A stretch of 64,000 nucleotides of DNA from Seramator thermalis (GCF_004138125.1 NZ_RXHS01000002.1:62001-126000), one strand, 5' to 3'. Counted from the stretch's first letter, positions 9,502 through 18,744 are shown. Notes: generated by a model not told the origin, from the letters alone. Numbers and translations: made by a program.

Positions 9502-11997
9502 ATGAAAAAACTGAAATTAGAAATACCACTCATTTTACCCGAAGTGCCGGACGAAAAAGACCAATGCGTTCAGGAGCTTATCTCAATGCTTCAGGAGCAA
9601 AAAGGACTGGAAAAAGTGCACGTATCAGAAGCTGCTGATAATGGTGTACCCCAGCTTTGTTTTCATTACGACCCGGAATTGATTTCCATGGACCGCGTAC
9701 GTTCAATTGCCCGGCAAACCGGGGCATCCATTACCGAAAAAATCGGGCACAAGCTCATCGGCGTAGAAGGTATCCGCCACCCGCGCCATGCGCGCGGCAT
9801 CGAGCGTAACCTGCGCGACTTAAACGGTATGATTGAAGTATCGGTTTCTGCCTCGGGAATGGTACGGGCTGAGTTCGACACAAGCCAGATGGATGAAGCG
9901 GCAATCGTTAAAGCCTTACGAAAAGAAGACCTCGGAATAACTGATACTGCCTTAAAAGCCGGGGAATATCTTCGCGGCATCAAAGAAACAGAGAAAGCAC
10001 CGAAAGACAAGAAGCCTGAACACAAAGAAAAAGAAAGAGAAGAACATGAACATACCCATGGCGGCCTGTTTGGTAAAAATACGGAGTTGGTTTTCTCTAT
10101 CCTTTCGGGAATATTGCTGACCATTGGTTTTGGCCTTTCTTTCGTAGATGCAGTCTCTTCATGGGTAAGCCTATCGTTGTACATCGGAGCTTATTTCTTT
10201 GGCGGTTTCTACACTACCAAAGAAGCGTTCGAAGCCGTACGTAAAGGTGGATTTGAAATTGATTTTTTGATGCTGGTTGCCGCTATTGGTGCAGCTATAC
10301 TGGGTGCATGGGCCGAAGGCGCTTTGCTGCTGTTCTTATTCAGTATGGGCCATGCCCTCGAACAATATGCCATGAACAAAGCCCGTAAATCTATTGCTGC
10401 TTTGGCTGAACTTGCCCCTAAAACCGCCTTTCTAAAAAAGAACGGGAGGATTGAAGAAGTAGGTGTTGAAAAACTGTGTATAGGCGATATCATCGTGGTG
10501 AAGCCACACAGCAAAATCCCGTCAGATGGCGTCGTGGTTAGCGGCGAAGGCAGTGTGAACCAGGCCCCCATCACGGGCGAAAGTATTCCTGTGGATAAAA
10601 TACCGGTTGAAGATCCCGAAAAAGACTATTCCAACGAAAAAAACATCAGTGACGAAAACAGGGTTTATTCGGGCACAATCAATGGTAACAACACATTAGA
10701 TGTTAAGGTTATTAAGGAAGCTAAAGATTCTACCCTCTCCCGTTTGGTAAAGCTTGTAAATGAAGCTCAAACGCAGAAATCACCCACCCAGCGGTTTACC
10801 GATAAATTCGAGAAATACTTCGTTCCCGCTGTTTTGGGATTGGTGGTTGTATTGCTCGGTGCTTTTTTGGTCATAGACGAAAATTTTAGCGACAGCTTTT
10901 ACAGGGCCATGGCAGTCCTGGTAGCCGCCAGCCCTTGTGCTCTGGCCATTTCCACGCCCAGTGCGGTATTGAGCGGGGTGGCCAGGGCCGCAAAAAGCGG
11001 GGTGCTTATCAAGGGCGGGCGACCGTTGGAAGACCTGGGGGTTTTGACCGCCCTGGCTTTCGATAAAACCGGGACACTTACCGAAGGCAAACCAAAACTC
11101 ACTAAAGTAGTTCCGCTGAACAATACCGATGAGAATGAATTGCTGATAATGGCAATTGCCGTGGAAAACCTGAGCGACCACCCCTTGGCAAAGGCGGTGG
11201 TAAGGGACGGTAAAAAACGTTTGGAAGGAAATAGTATTCCCGAGGCCACAGATTTGGAAGCCGTTTTGGGTAAAGGCATAAAGGCAGCACTGGGGAATGA
11301 TAAAGTATATATAGGCAACCTGGAACTGTATGAAGCCCTCGATGATAAAAAACCTTCCAAAAACATTGTAGAAGAAGTAAAAGCCCTCGAAGCCGAAGGG
11401 AACACCACCATGCTTATTCGCCGGAATGACGATTATGTAGGCATCATCGCCTTAATGGACACCCCGAGGGCAGAAGCAAAAAGTACGCTGGTGCAATTAA
11501 AGAAAATCGGAATCAAACGGATGGTCATGCTCACGGGCGACAACCAGAAAGTGGCCGATGCCGTTGCCAAAGAAATAGGCTTGACCGATGCATGGGGCAG
11601 CCTGTTGCCAGAGGAAAAAGTAGATGCCATAAAGAAACTGCAAGAGCAGGAATCGAAGGTGGCAATGGTAGGCGATGGCGTAAACGATGCCCCCGCAATG
11701 GCCAATAGCACCGTGGGCATAGCCATGGGCGCGGCCGGTTCTGATGTGGCACTCGAAACCGCTGATATTGCCCTAATGGGCGACAAACTGGAAACCCTTC
11801 CCTTTGCTATCGGCCTGAGCAGAAAAGCAACAAGTATTATAAAACAGAACCTCTGGATTAGCCTGGGTATCGTTACTTTACTTATTCCGGCAACCATCTT
11901 TGGGCTGGCCGGCATAGGCCTTGCCGTAGTTATTCACGAAGGTTCAACCCTTGTTGTGGTATTTAATGCCTTGAGGTTGTTGGCCTACAAAAAATAA
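9502..11997 (+). CDS. P1B-4-type Co/Zn/Cd-exporting ATPase with degenerate N-terminal metal domains
   Basis: 831 residues. The transmembrane motif is Ser-Pro-Cys (residues 477-479) and the last helix carries HEGST from residue 812; SPC with HEGST is the hallmark of the P1B-4 group (CoaT/CzcP/CtpD). DKTGTLTEG begins at residue 521 and the hinge motif GDGVNDAPAMA is intact. The first 165 residues look like two ferredoxin-like heavy-metal domains, but neither has the usual CxxC pair. A His-rich linker (EEHEHTHGG) follows before the first helices. P1B-4 pumps usually lack such a long N-terminus. The gene is in the same operon as the RND system. Metal range is inferred from the subgroup. Confidence 0.9.
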   Translation: MKKLKLEIPLILPEVPDEKDQCVQELISMLQEQKGLEKVHVSEAADNGVPQLCFHYDPELISMDRVRSIARQTGASITEKIGHKLIGVEGIRHPRHARGIERNLRDLNGMIEVSVSASGMVRAEFDTSQMDEAAIVKALRKEDLGITDTALKAGEYLRGIKETEKAPKDKKPEHKEKEREEHEHTHGGLFGKNTELVFSILSGILLTIGFGLSFVDAVSSWVSLSLYIGAYFFGGFYTTKEAFEAVRKGGFEIDFLMLVAAIGAAILGAWAEGALLLFLFSMGHALEQYAMNKARKSIAALAELAPKTAFLKKNGRIEEVGVEKLCIGDIIVVKPHSKIPSDGVVVSGEGSVNQAPITGESIPVDKIPVEDPEKDYSNEKNISDENRVYSGTINGNNTLDVKVIKEAKDSTLSRLVKLVNEAQTQKSPTQRFTDKFEKYFVPAVLGLVVVLLGAFLVIDENFSDSFYRAMAVLVAASPCALAISTPSAVLSGVARAAKSGVLIKGGRPLEDLGVLTALAFDKTGTLTEGKPKLTKVVPLNNTDENELLIMAIAVENLSDHPLAKAVVRDGKKRLEGNSIPEATDLEAVLGKGIKAALGNDKVYIGNLELYEALDDKKPSKNIVEEVKALEAEGNTTMLIRRNDDYVGIIALMDTPRAEAKSTLVQLKKIGIKRMVMLTGDNQKVADAVAKEIGLTDAWGSLLPEEKVDAIKKLQEQESKVAMVGDGVNDAPAMANSTVGIAMGAAGSDVALETADIALMGDKLETLPFAIGLSRKATSIIKQNLWISLGIVTLLIPATIFGLAGIGLAVVIHEGSTLVVVFNALRLLAYKK

Positions 11998-12001
11998 CTA
12001 T

Positions 12002-12796
12002 ATGCAAAAGAGTACATTTCACATTTCCAAAATGGACTGCCCTTCCGAGGAAACCCTTATCAGGATGAAACTCGAAGGGCTTTCCATGATTAAAAGTTTG
12101 GTGTTCGATATTGAAAACCGAAAACTTACTGTCTTTCATTCTGAAGAAAGCTCTGAAATTGAGAATCACCTGAAAGAACTCAATTTAGGGTCGCAACTCC
12201 AAGAAACAATTGTTGTCCAAGCGGATGAATTCAAGGACAATTCATCGGTACAATCGAAACTCCTTTGGACGGTTTTGATTATCAACTTTGCATTTTTTAT
12301 TATTGAAATTACCACGGGTTTTATTTCTAAATCTATGGGTTTGGTTGCCGATTCGTTGGATATGCTGGCAGATGCACTTGTTTATGGTCTTAGCCTTTGG
12401 GCTGTCGGTTCAACTGTGTTCCGTAAGAAAAAAGTGGCAAAGCTGAGTGGCTATTTTCAACTGGCTTTAGCATTGATTGGGCTTATAGAAGTAATACGCA
12501 GATTTATCAGTTTCGAAGCTGTGCCGGATTTCAAAACCATGATTATTGTTTCCATATTGGCATTAATTGCCAATTCCGTTTGCCTTTATTTATTACAAAA
12601 ATCAAAAAGTGAAGAAGCACACATGAAAGCCACGATGATATTCACATCGAATGATATTATTATCAATACTGGTGTTATCGCAGCAGGAGTATTGGTTTTG
12701 TTGACCCAATCAAAGTATCCTGATTTAATCATTGGTGCAATTGTTTTTTTAATTGTGGTCAGGGGGGCTTTCAGGATATTAAAACTTGGAAAATAG
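12002..12796 (+). CDS. cation diffusion facilitator-like carrier with N-terminal metal domain
   Basis: 264 residues. Residues 1-70 resemble a heavy-metal-associated domain with only one Cys in the binding loop (KMDCPSEE). After a linker come about six membrane helices; ADSLDMLADALVYGLSL and FTSNDIIINTGVI correspond to the two metal-site helices of CDF carriers, with Asn in place of one Asp. The gene starts 4 bases after the ATPase stop codon, so translation is probably coupled. The cytoplasmic C-terminal domain of typical CDF proteins is absent, so this is a short version. Probably a zinc or cobalt exporter. Confidence 0.8.
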   Translation: MQKSTFHISKMDCPSEETLIRMKLEGLSMIKSLVFDIENRKLTVFHSEESSEIENHLKELNLGSQLQETIVVQADEFKDNSSVQSKLLWTVLIINFAFFIIEITTGFISKSMGLVADSLDMLADALVYGLSLWAVGSTVFRKKKVAKLSGYFQLALALIGLIEVIRRFISFEAVPDFKTMIIVSILALIANSVCLYLLQKSKSEEAHMKATMIFTSNDIIINTGVIAAGVLVLLTQSKYPDLIIGAIVFLIVVRGAFRILKLGK

Positions 12797-12798
12797 AT

Positions 12799-13005
12799 AT
12801 GGAAGTAATTTTAGAGTCAATAATAAGCTGTCCAAATTGTGACTTTCAGAAGAAAGAAACCATGCCCATGGATTCTTGCCAATTCTTTTATAAATGTGAA
12901 AATTGCCATACCATTCTGAAACCAAAACAGGGAGATTGCTGTGTGTATTGTTCGTATGGTTCGGCAAAATGCCCTTCCATTCAAAAGAATGAAAGTTGCT
13001 GCTGA
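12799..13005 (+). CDS. GDCCVxC-domain small Cys-rich protein
   Basis: 68 residues with ten Cys. The core GDCCVYCSYGSAKCPSIQ matches the small GDCCVxC protein family, in which some members carry selenocysteine; here every position is Cys. CPNC and CENC pairs before it could bind metal. It begins 2 bases after the carrier gene, so it is the last gene of the metal operon. The biochemical role of the family is unknown; association with metal transport genes is common. Confidence 0.8.
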   Translation: MEVILESIISCPNCDFQKKETMPMDSCQFFYKCENCHTILKPKQGDCCVYCSYGSAKCPSIQKNESCC

Positions 13006-13095
13006 TTTTTTAACAAAACGGAAATGCAACTGAGTTCCTACAAAAAGTATTTTCATTATATTTAACATTTGGTTTTACAAATACAACATCAAGTT

Positions 13096-13280
13096 GAAAA
13101 ATAGCAGTTGTAAGTTTGAAAAATGCAATAGTAGAAAGGAAAAAAAGACTGGCAAGTAGGGGAAATATTGCAGTACGGTCGGAAAAATCAATTTCAAATC
13201 CGAATAGAGAAAATGTCGGTGGGAGTAACGCAATTGTAAGACTGAAAAACAGAATTGTAAAAGGGAAAAAACCAAATGTA
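13096..13280 (+). repeat. degenerate tandem repeats upstream of the 13310 gene
   Basis: The 304-bp gap between 13005 and 13310 holds about seven imperfect copies of a 20-27 bp unit. The clearest are GCAGTTGTAAGTTTGAAAAA near 13104, GCAATTGTAAGACTGAAAAA near 13230 and GAATTGTAAAAGGGAAAAAA near 13252. They are on the same strand and stop about 35 bp before the start codon, so they fall in the promoter or 5' untranslated region. They could be an array of protein-binding sites or A-rich translation-enhancing sequence. No gene is seen in the gap. Confidence 0.5.
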
Positions 13281-13309
13281 ATTAATTATTAACCTTTAAA
13301 AATTTAATT

Positions 13310-13969
13310 ATGGCATCACGAACAAAACTTACAGACACAGCAACTTTGGAATTGTACCGGGTAGCTTTGGAAAATGCGGAGACCCAACCTGAAATTGCGG
13401 CTATTATGGCTGATTTAGGTTATGATTCAGTAGTTATCGCAGAAGGTAAAGCATTGCTTACAAAAACCCGGACTGCATACGATGCAAACAAAACCGAAGA
13501 TGATGAAACATCTGCCGCTTACGCAGATTTTTCAAGTAAAAAGGAGCAATTAGAAGACACATTTAACACCCATCGAAAAAAAGCTAAAGTTGTATTCCGA
13601 AATGATTCATTAATCGCAGATAAATTAGCCATTTCAGGCGTAATGCCACGGACATATATAAAATGGTTAGAAGCAGCAAAGAAGTTTTACAGTGTTGCAT
13701 CTGCCGATTCTGCTATTCAAGGTAAATTAGCTCGTTTAAAAATATCAGTTGACGACTTGACAGCAGCAAACACCCTAATATCTGGATTAGAAGCAGCAAG
13801 AGCAATTTATCTGAAAGAAAAAGGGGAATCACAAGATGCAACAAAAATAAAAGATGCTGCATTTGCCAAAACAGATGATTGGATGAGTGAATTCTATGCA
13901 GTAGCAAAGATTGGTTTAGAGGATAATCCGCAGTTGTTAGAAGCATTGGGTAAAACAGTGAGAAGCTGA
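13310..13969 (+). CDS. hypothetical helical protein
   Basis: 219 residues, mostly alpha-helical by composition, with no signal peptide, membrane segment or catalytic motif that I recognise. Ala, Lys, Asp and Glu dominate, and heptad-like stretches occur near residues 70-95 and 130-170. The ATG at 13310 follows an A-rich leader typical of Bacteroidetes. It stands alone between the metal operon and a repeat-rich region. I do not assign a function. Confidence 0.75.
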   Translation: MASRTKLTDTATLELYRVALENAETQPEIAAIMADLGYDSVVIAEGKALLTKTRTAYDANKTEDDETSAAYADFSSKKEQLEDTFNTHRKKAKVVFRNDSLIADKLAISGVMPRTYIKWLEAAKKFYSVASADSAIQGKLARLKISVDDLTAANTLISGLEAARAIYLKEKGESQDATKIKDAAFAKTDDWMSEFYAVAKIGLEDNPQLLEALGKTVRS

Positions 13970-13984
13970 TGGAAAAGCCCACCC

Positions 13985-14130
13985 TATTTGTAAGCACATT
14001 GGCAAGCCCCACGAGCTGCCGCACGACCAAAGCTTGCCAAAGAGCTTACAAAGCCAGCCCAAGTAACCGCCTTTAAGGGCGGTTTTAGGGTTGCCCTCCC
14101 ACAAAAAAAACAAAATAAATTTGTGCTCCG
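13985..14130. repeat. intergenic repeat, copy B
   Basis: This stretch shares blocks with 2170-2310: GCACATTGGCAAGCCCC, CAAAGCTTGCCAAAGAGCT and a C-rich/A-rich boundary. It also contains a short hairpin, AACCGCC/GGCGGTT at 14065-14084, followed by TTTT, which could act as a weak terminator for the 13310 gene. The tail (TTGTGCTCCGTTGACAGTTTCGTGC) resembles the interior of the palindrome at 1954-2083. Confidence 0.4.
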
Positions 14131-14217
14131 TTGACAGTTTCGTGCGGACAGAAAAGACAATTAACAAAACCTTAAATGACTGAAAAACAGACTGGAAGAA
14201 TCAACGCCCAGTTGCTA

Positions 14218-16162
14218 ATCGAGTAGACTGCCCCGCCAGCCTTGGCTGACGGGGAGAGCCTCTCACACCACTGTACGTACGGTTCACGTATACAGCGGTT
14301 CGTTAAGAAATGGAGCAATTTTCTGATAATAAGTAAACATAGGTTCGTAACCGCGTTGTTGCAGACGTTCCACCGTGATGGTGGTTTTCAAAATAGGGCT
14401 ACAGGCGACCGCCCATGTACCCATTCGGCTACGGCTGTGGCTGTATGCGTGTTCAAGGTCAACGCCCAAACGTATCAGGTTTTTCCGTCTTCGTTCGGAT
14501 TTCTTCCATTGTTTCCAGATACAGCAACGTAACCGGTTACGCACCCACCCATCCACATCTTTGAGTTTTTCCTGGATACTTGCCATGCGGTAGTATTGAA
14601 GCCAGCCTCGCTGTACTTCTTTCAGTTTGTGGATACGCTCATCGAAACTGGCGGGTGTGGTTTTTCGGGTGATGGCTTTGAGTTTTAGTTTCAGGTTTTT
14701 CCATCCTTTGCCGCTTACCACCAGCTGGTATTTGCCTTTTTCCCCCTTTTTGTAAGTGGGCACAAAACCATATCCTAATAGCGAAAAGTTTACGGGGCGA
14801 CGGATTCCACTTTTCTCCCGATTAATAGGCAGGTGTAGTTTACTCTTTAGAAAGAGAAAGATCTCGTTGCCTGTTTTGCGGGCTTGCCATTGGCTTTTGC
14901 AATAAATGCTAAAGTCGTCAGCATAGCGGACAGACTTTAATCCACGTCTGTCTAATTCTTTATCCAATTCATCTAACATGATATTGGAGAGAATCGGGCT
15001 CAGCGGACTGCCCTGTGGTACTCCTTTTCGGCGTTTGACTAACTTCCCGTTGATTAAAATCGGCGCTCGCAGCCATTTGCGGATAAGACGCAGCGTAAGC
15101 GGGCATTTTACCTTGCGATACAACAATTGCAGCAAAATGCAGTGGTCTACTTCGTCAAAGAAGCTCTTCAGGTCAATGTCTACTATATCCTGATAACCAT
15201 TGTTTATATACTCCAATGCTTTGAGTACCGCTTGCAGGGCATTCTTATTCGGGCGAAATCCATAACTGTAATCCTCAAATTCCATTTCGAACCGGTTGGC
15301 TAAAACTTGCCCTACGGCTTGTTGAAGCATTCGGTCAACCACGGTAGGCACACCTAAAAGACGTGTCTTCCCATTTCCCTTGGGTATCTCTACCCCCAAA
15401 ATGGGTTGTGGCAAGTAAGTGCCATTTAACAATGATTGCCCTATACTTTCCCTGTTCTTTGTCAGGTGGTCGTATAGTTCGCTTACAGGCATCCGGTCAA
15501 CTCCTGCCGAACCTTTGTTCTGCCTGACCTGTTGCAATGCACGCATCATGTTGTGACGGTTAATCACTTGCTCGATCAATTCCATTTCGTTTTTGTTTGC
15601 TCATTTAATCATCTTCTCTTGCCCTGTTTCGCTTGCTACAGGCTATTTCATTGCTGAAAATCCATGTCGCATTAAAAACTTCTTAACGTTCAGTCCTTCA
15701 TTACGTTCGTGAGACCTCCGACTCTCTGGATTTCTATCACTTGCCGGCTCGTTTTCCGTAATTACTATGACCTCGGCTGACTTCTCATTACATTTTACTG
15801 CTTAGAGATCTCCCCCGGTAAGAGCTTTTTCCTTCCTCCAATCCCTGCGGTATCTACATATCTGTCCACAAACTACCTTTTGGGCGTTACAATGATGTGG
15901 TTGCTTACCCAAGACAATTATGCCTCATATACCGTTTCTGTTCGTCAGTACCGGATTTTGCAGTCTCGCTTCCTTCACTGCTGTCGTCACCAACAACCAG
16001 CATGCGACTTGCTAATGCTTCGGGCACGACCCCGTGCATAAGGGACTTGCACCCCCTGGAAAAATACACCTGCTTAGAGCATTGTTTAACCAAAATTATT
16101 TGTAATTTTGAAATTTTACTGTTGCTTGCAGCAGGTGCGCTCTGCTCATGCAGGGCGCACAC
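14218..16162 (-). mobile_element. group II intron 1 (probably class C), minus strand
   Basis: About 1945 bp. The 5' end is placed at 16162 where the minus strand reads GTGTGCGCCC, matching the GTGYG start of group II introns. The 3' end is placed at 14218 after CTACTCGAT, preceded by a domain V/VI-like region (14220-14285) with GTGAACCGTACGTAC. The second intron in the window ends in the same CTACTCGAT. The RT gene lies inside with long structured flanks. The insertion point is directly 3' of a palindrome (16165-16274), as class C introns prefer. Boundaries are read from consensus and may be off by a few bases. Confidence 0.8.
14284..15585 (-). CDS. ltrA: group II intron reverse transcriptase/maturase
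   Basis: 433 residues. RT motifs are in order: LLGVPTVVDRMLQQAVGQVL, DYSYGFRPNKNALQA, VDIDLKSFFDEVDH, KGVPQGSPLSPILSNIML and the catalytic VRYADDFSIYC. A maturase (thumb/X) region follows, with RGWLQYYRMASIQEKLKDVDGW. There is no HNH endonuclease domain, as expected for class C introns. The protein would splice the intron RNA and copy it into new sites. It appears full length and intact. Confidence 0.95.
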   Translation of the reverse strand: MELIEQVINRHNMMRALQQVRQNKGSAGVDRMPVSELYDHLTKNRESIGQSLLNGTYLPQPILGVEIPKGNGKTRLLGVPTVVDRMLQQAVGQVLANRFEMEFEDYSYGFRPNKNALQAVLKALEYINNGYQDIVDIDLKSFFDEVDHCILLQLLYRKVKCPLTLRLIRKWLRAPILINGKLVKRRKGVPQGSPLSPILSNIMLDELDKELDRRGLKSVRYADDFSIYCKSQWQARKTGNEIFLFLKSKLHLPINREKSGIRRPVNFSLLGYGFVPTYKKGEKGKYQLVVSGKGWKNLKLKLKAITRKTTPASFDERIHKLKEVQRGWLQYYRMASIQEKLKDVDGWVRNRLRCCIWKQWKKSERRRKNLIRLGVDLEHAYSHSRSRMGTWAVACSPILKTTITVERLQQRGYEPMFTYYQKIAPFLNEPLYT

Positions 16163-16164
16163 AT

Positions 16165-16274
16165 CATGTATAAAACATTGGGGTTTAAGTGGTTATATGA
16201 AAGTTTCTGCCCCACATTAGCTTTTGCAACGGCAGACAGAGACGAAGCCCGCAATCCCCAACGTTTCATACATG
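16165..16274. repeat. 110-bp imperfect palindrome beside group II intron 1
   Basis: The left arm CATGTATAAAACATTGGGG (16165-16183) pairs with the right arm CCCCAACGTTTCATACATG (16256-16274) with two mismatches or wobbles. About 70 bp lie between, with shorter inner complementarity. It precedes the 16341 gene. In design it resembles the palindrome at 1954-2083. The intron is inserted 2 bp from its outer edge. Gene-free bases 16163-16340 hold only this element. Confidence 0.6.
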
Positions 16275-16340
16275 TGACCGTTGGCGGTCATTGTAAAAAA
16301 CGACATCCTTTCACAAAAACCAAATATATAATTTAACTTA

Positions 16341-17273
16341 ATGACACAAACGATATTAGGAGCAAACGGGGCAATTGGAATCGAACTTGCTAAAGAGTTG
16401 ACAAAATACTCAACTGAAATAAAATTAGTGAGTAGAAATCCAAAAAAAGTAAATCCAACTGACATTTTATTTCCCTCTGACTTAACTCAAAAAGAAAATG
16501 TATTCAAATCAATTGAAGGTTCATCAATCGTTTATGTAACTATTGGTTTTCCATACAAAACAAAGATTTGGAAACAAAATTGGGTACCTTTTATGCAATC
16601 AGTTATTAATGCTTGTTTGAAATACAATTCAAAACTTGTTTTTTTTGATAATATTTATGCAATTGGTGGAGACAATGTAAATCATATAACGGAATCATCA
16701 CCTTTAAGTCCAACAAGCAAAAAGGGAGAAATTAGAGCCGAAATAGATAAACAGATTTTAAAAAGTGTTAATGAAGATAATTTACAAGCAATTATTGCAA
16801 GAGCCCCCGATTTTTTTGGTGGCACTTCACGCGCAAACAGTATAATTATGAACTTGGTTTATGACAAATTTTTAAAAGCTAAAAAAGCTCAATGGTTTTG
16901 CAATGCAGAAAAAGTACACAGCTTTGGTTATGTGCCAGAACTTGCAAAAGGAACTGCAATGCTCGGTAATACAGAACAAACATACAACCAAATATGGAAC
17001 TTACCGACTGACTCGCATAAAATAACAGGAAAGGAATGGATAGAACTTTTTGCAAGAGAAATGAATTGTGAACCAAAATATAGCATTTTACCCAATTGGT
17101 TGATTAAAGGGCTTGGGATATTTGTACCAATGATGGCAGAATTAGCCGAAATGAATTACCAATATGACCGAGACTATTATTTTGACAGCTCTAAATTCAA
17201 TAAATTTTTTAATTATAAACCAATATCAAACGAAGTTGCTGTAAAACAAACAGTAGAAAAATTAAAAAAATAG
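16341..17273 (+). CDS. NAD(P)-binding SDR/epimerase-like protein
   Basis: 310 residues of the extended or atypical short-chain dehydrogenase fold. The N-terminal nucleotide loop is LGANGAIGIELAKEL (GxxGxxG, residues 6-12), with VYVTIGFPYK near residue 70 and ARAPDFFGG near residue 155 as in NmrA/epimerase-like proteins. The usual YxxxK pair is replaced by a less clear segment (SKKGEIRAEIDK), so catalysis is uncertain. Base composition is lower in GC than in the metal operon. It stands alone between a palindromic repeat and an IS91-like element, like a captured single-gene cassette. The substrate is unknown. Confidence 0.8.
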   Translation: MTQTILGANGAIGIELAKELTKYSTEIKLVSRNPKKVNPTDILFPSDLTQKENVFKSIEGSSIVYVTIGFPYKTKIWKQNWVPFMQSVINACLKYNSKLVFFDNIYAIGGDNVNHITESSPLSPTSKKGEIRAEIDKQILKSVNEDNLQAIIARAPDFFGGTSRANSIIMNLVYDKFLKAKKAQWFCNAEKVHSFGYVPELAKGTAMLGNTEQTYNQIWNLPTDSHKITGKEWIELFAREMNCEPKYSILPNWLIKGLGIFVPMMAELAEMNYQYDRDYYFDSSKFNKFFNYKPISNEVAVKQTVEKLKK

Positions 17274-17571
17274 AAGGAAATAATAAACAACGAACCGCCA
17301 ATAAATAGGACTCTGAGCGGTCGGCACGACCCAGCGATGAGTCGGTGTTGAACTACACCCACCGTTATTCAGTGCTATGTACTTAATGAAAGTTTTTGTT
17401 TTTCTGAAGGAAAAATAGACAAGCGATCTTTGAAATTTTGCAGGTTTTTGTGCTTTCCGGAATCAGTTTTTATGGATCAATCAGGATTAAGAGAAGTTTC
17501 TGTGATCGCTTATTCTTAACAAGATGACATATCCTACCCTGTGCACCTTTAGGCGCATTTGGTTTTGATAG

Positions 17572-18744
17572 TTAAAGTTGGGGATGAGTCTGTATGAAAG
17601 TGGCTCCTGGAGGAGAACGTATGGGAGGCAGCTTTCTGATTCTAATCATTTGACCCATTTTACACACCGGACAATGACAAGGATTGATACCGGTAAGTCT
17701 TTCGAAACGTTCAATGTTCGATTCAATCGTTTTCCGGGATTTTGATTTGTTATTGCCTTCGGATTCATCTTCTACCCTGAACTTGATTCCCAGATTCCGT
17801 TTTGCCGTGTGGTTGTAGATACCGTAACGTCGGATTTTTACAAATCTGCGTGGGAGGATGTGCTGGGCAAATCTGCGCAGGAACTCCACATCACCGAGAG
17901 TGATGTACTTTTTAGCCGCTCCTTGTCGGTAATCCCTGGCAATAAAGGTTACTTTTTCATCAGTGATATTCACGATACGCTGGTTAGTGATGGCAACCCG
18001 ATGGGTATATTGCCCCAGGTATCTCACCACATGTTCAGCACTTGCCATCGAGGGCTGACAATGGACCACCCAGGGAGTGCTATATGCACGCTGAATCTGG
18101 TCATTGAAGAGCATCAACTGGTTTTGTTCGCGCAAAGCACGTTTGAGGCTGTCCAGGAACTTGGATTTAAACGCACTGCTCATCTGATGAACAGGATAAA
18201 GGAACTTCCCTCCATGACCGATATTTTTCCACCGTCCATCCAGGGAGTATCCGGTAGCCGGGACGAGACAATGGATATGCGGATGAAGTGTGAGGTTCTG
18301 ACCCCATGTGTGAAGCACGGCTATTGCTCCGGTCCCGACACCATAGTGCGAGTATCCAGAGCTGTTCAGGGTGTGCCATACGGCCGAAAATAGCAGGTTG
18401 TAAAACATCCTTCCATTATGCAGGCAAAGGACATTTAAATGGTCGGGCACAGTGAAAACGACATGATAATGCCTCACGGGCAGTGTGCTTTGCACCAACT
18501 CGTCAACCCAGAAGGCTTGTTTGGCTGCCTGGCATTTGGGACAATGCCTGTCGCCACAACTGTTATAGCTATAACGAATCGTGCCGCAGTTGTCACACAC
18601 CTCCTCGTGTCCGCCAAGAGCAGCGGTTCTACAGAGTGCAATTTTAGCAAACACCTTTTCTTGAAGGGGAGTAAGCTTTCCGCGGTCATGCAGCGAAGGA
18701 GCAAACCGATGAACCACATCGGCCAGTTCAAACCTTGTTCTCAT
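17572..18744 (-). CDS. IS91-family rolling-circle-type transposase
   Basis: 390 residues. The N-terminal zinc-binding domain has CDNCGTIRYSYNSCGDRHCPKC. It is followed by the conserved block VRHYHVVFTVPDHLN, the HUH-type segment LTLHPHIHCLVPATG (two His separated by one residue) and the transposase core YLGQYTHRVAITNQRI with the catalytic Tyr region. The C-terminus contains CHCPVCKMGQM. The start codon overlaps the end of the tyrosine recombinase by 4 bases, indicating coupled translation. Length and motif order match intact IS91/ISCR-related transposases. Confidence 0.92.
   Translation of the reverse strand: MRTRFELADVVHRFAPSLHDRGKLTPLQEKVFAKIALCRTAALGGHEEVCDNCGTIRYSYNSCGDRHCPKCQAAKQAFWVDELVQSTLPVRHYHVVFTVPDHLNVLCLHNGRMFYNLLFSAVWHTLNSSGYSHYGVGTGAIAVLHTWGQNLTLHPHIHCLVPATGYSLDGRWKNIGHGGKFLYPVHQMSSAFKSKFLDSLKRALREQNQLMLFNDQIQRAYSTPWVVHCQPSMASAEHVVRYLGQYTHRVAITNQRIVNITDEKVTFIARDYRQGAAKKYITLGDVEFLRRFAQHILPRRFVKIRRYGIYNHTAKRNLGIKFRVEDESEGNNKSKSRKTIESNIERFERLTGINPCHCPVCKMGQMIRIRKLPPIRSPPGATFIQTHPQL

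Noticed and set aside
15897-16336. Frames in the 5' part of intron 1 and the adjacent palindrome
   Set aside because: They fall in structured intron RNA or in the repeat, and none shows codon bias or motifs.
17809-18393. 194-codon + strand frame opposite the IS91-like transposase
   Set aside because: Shadow of a well-supported transposase on the other strand.
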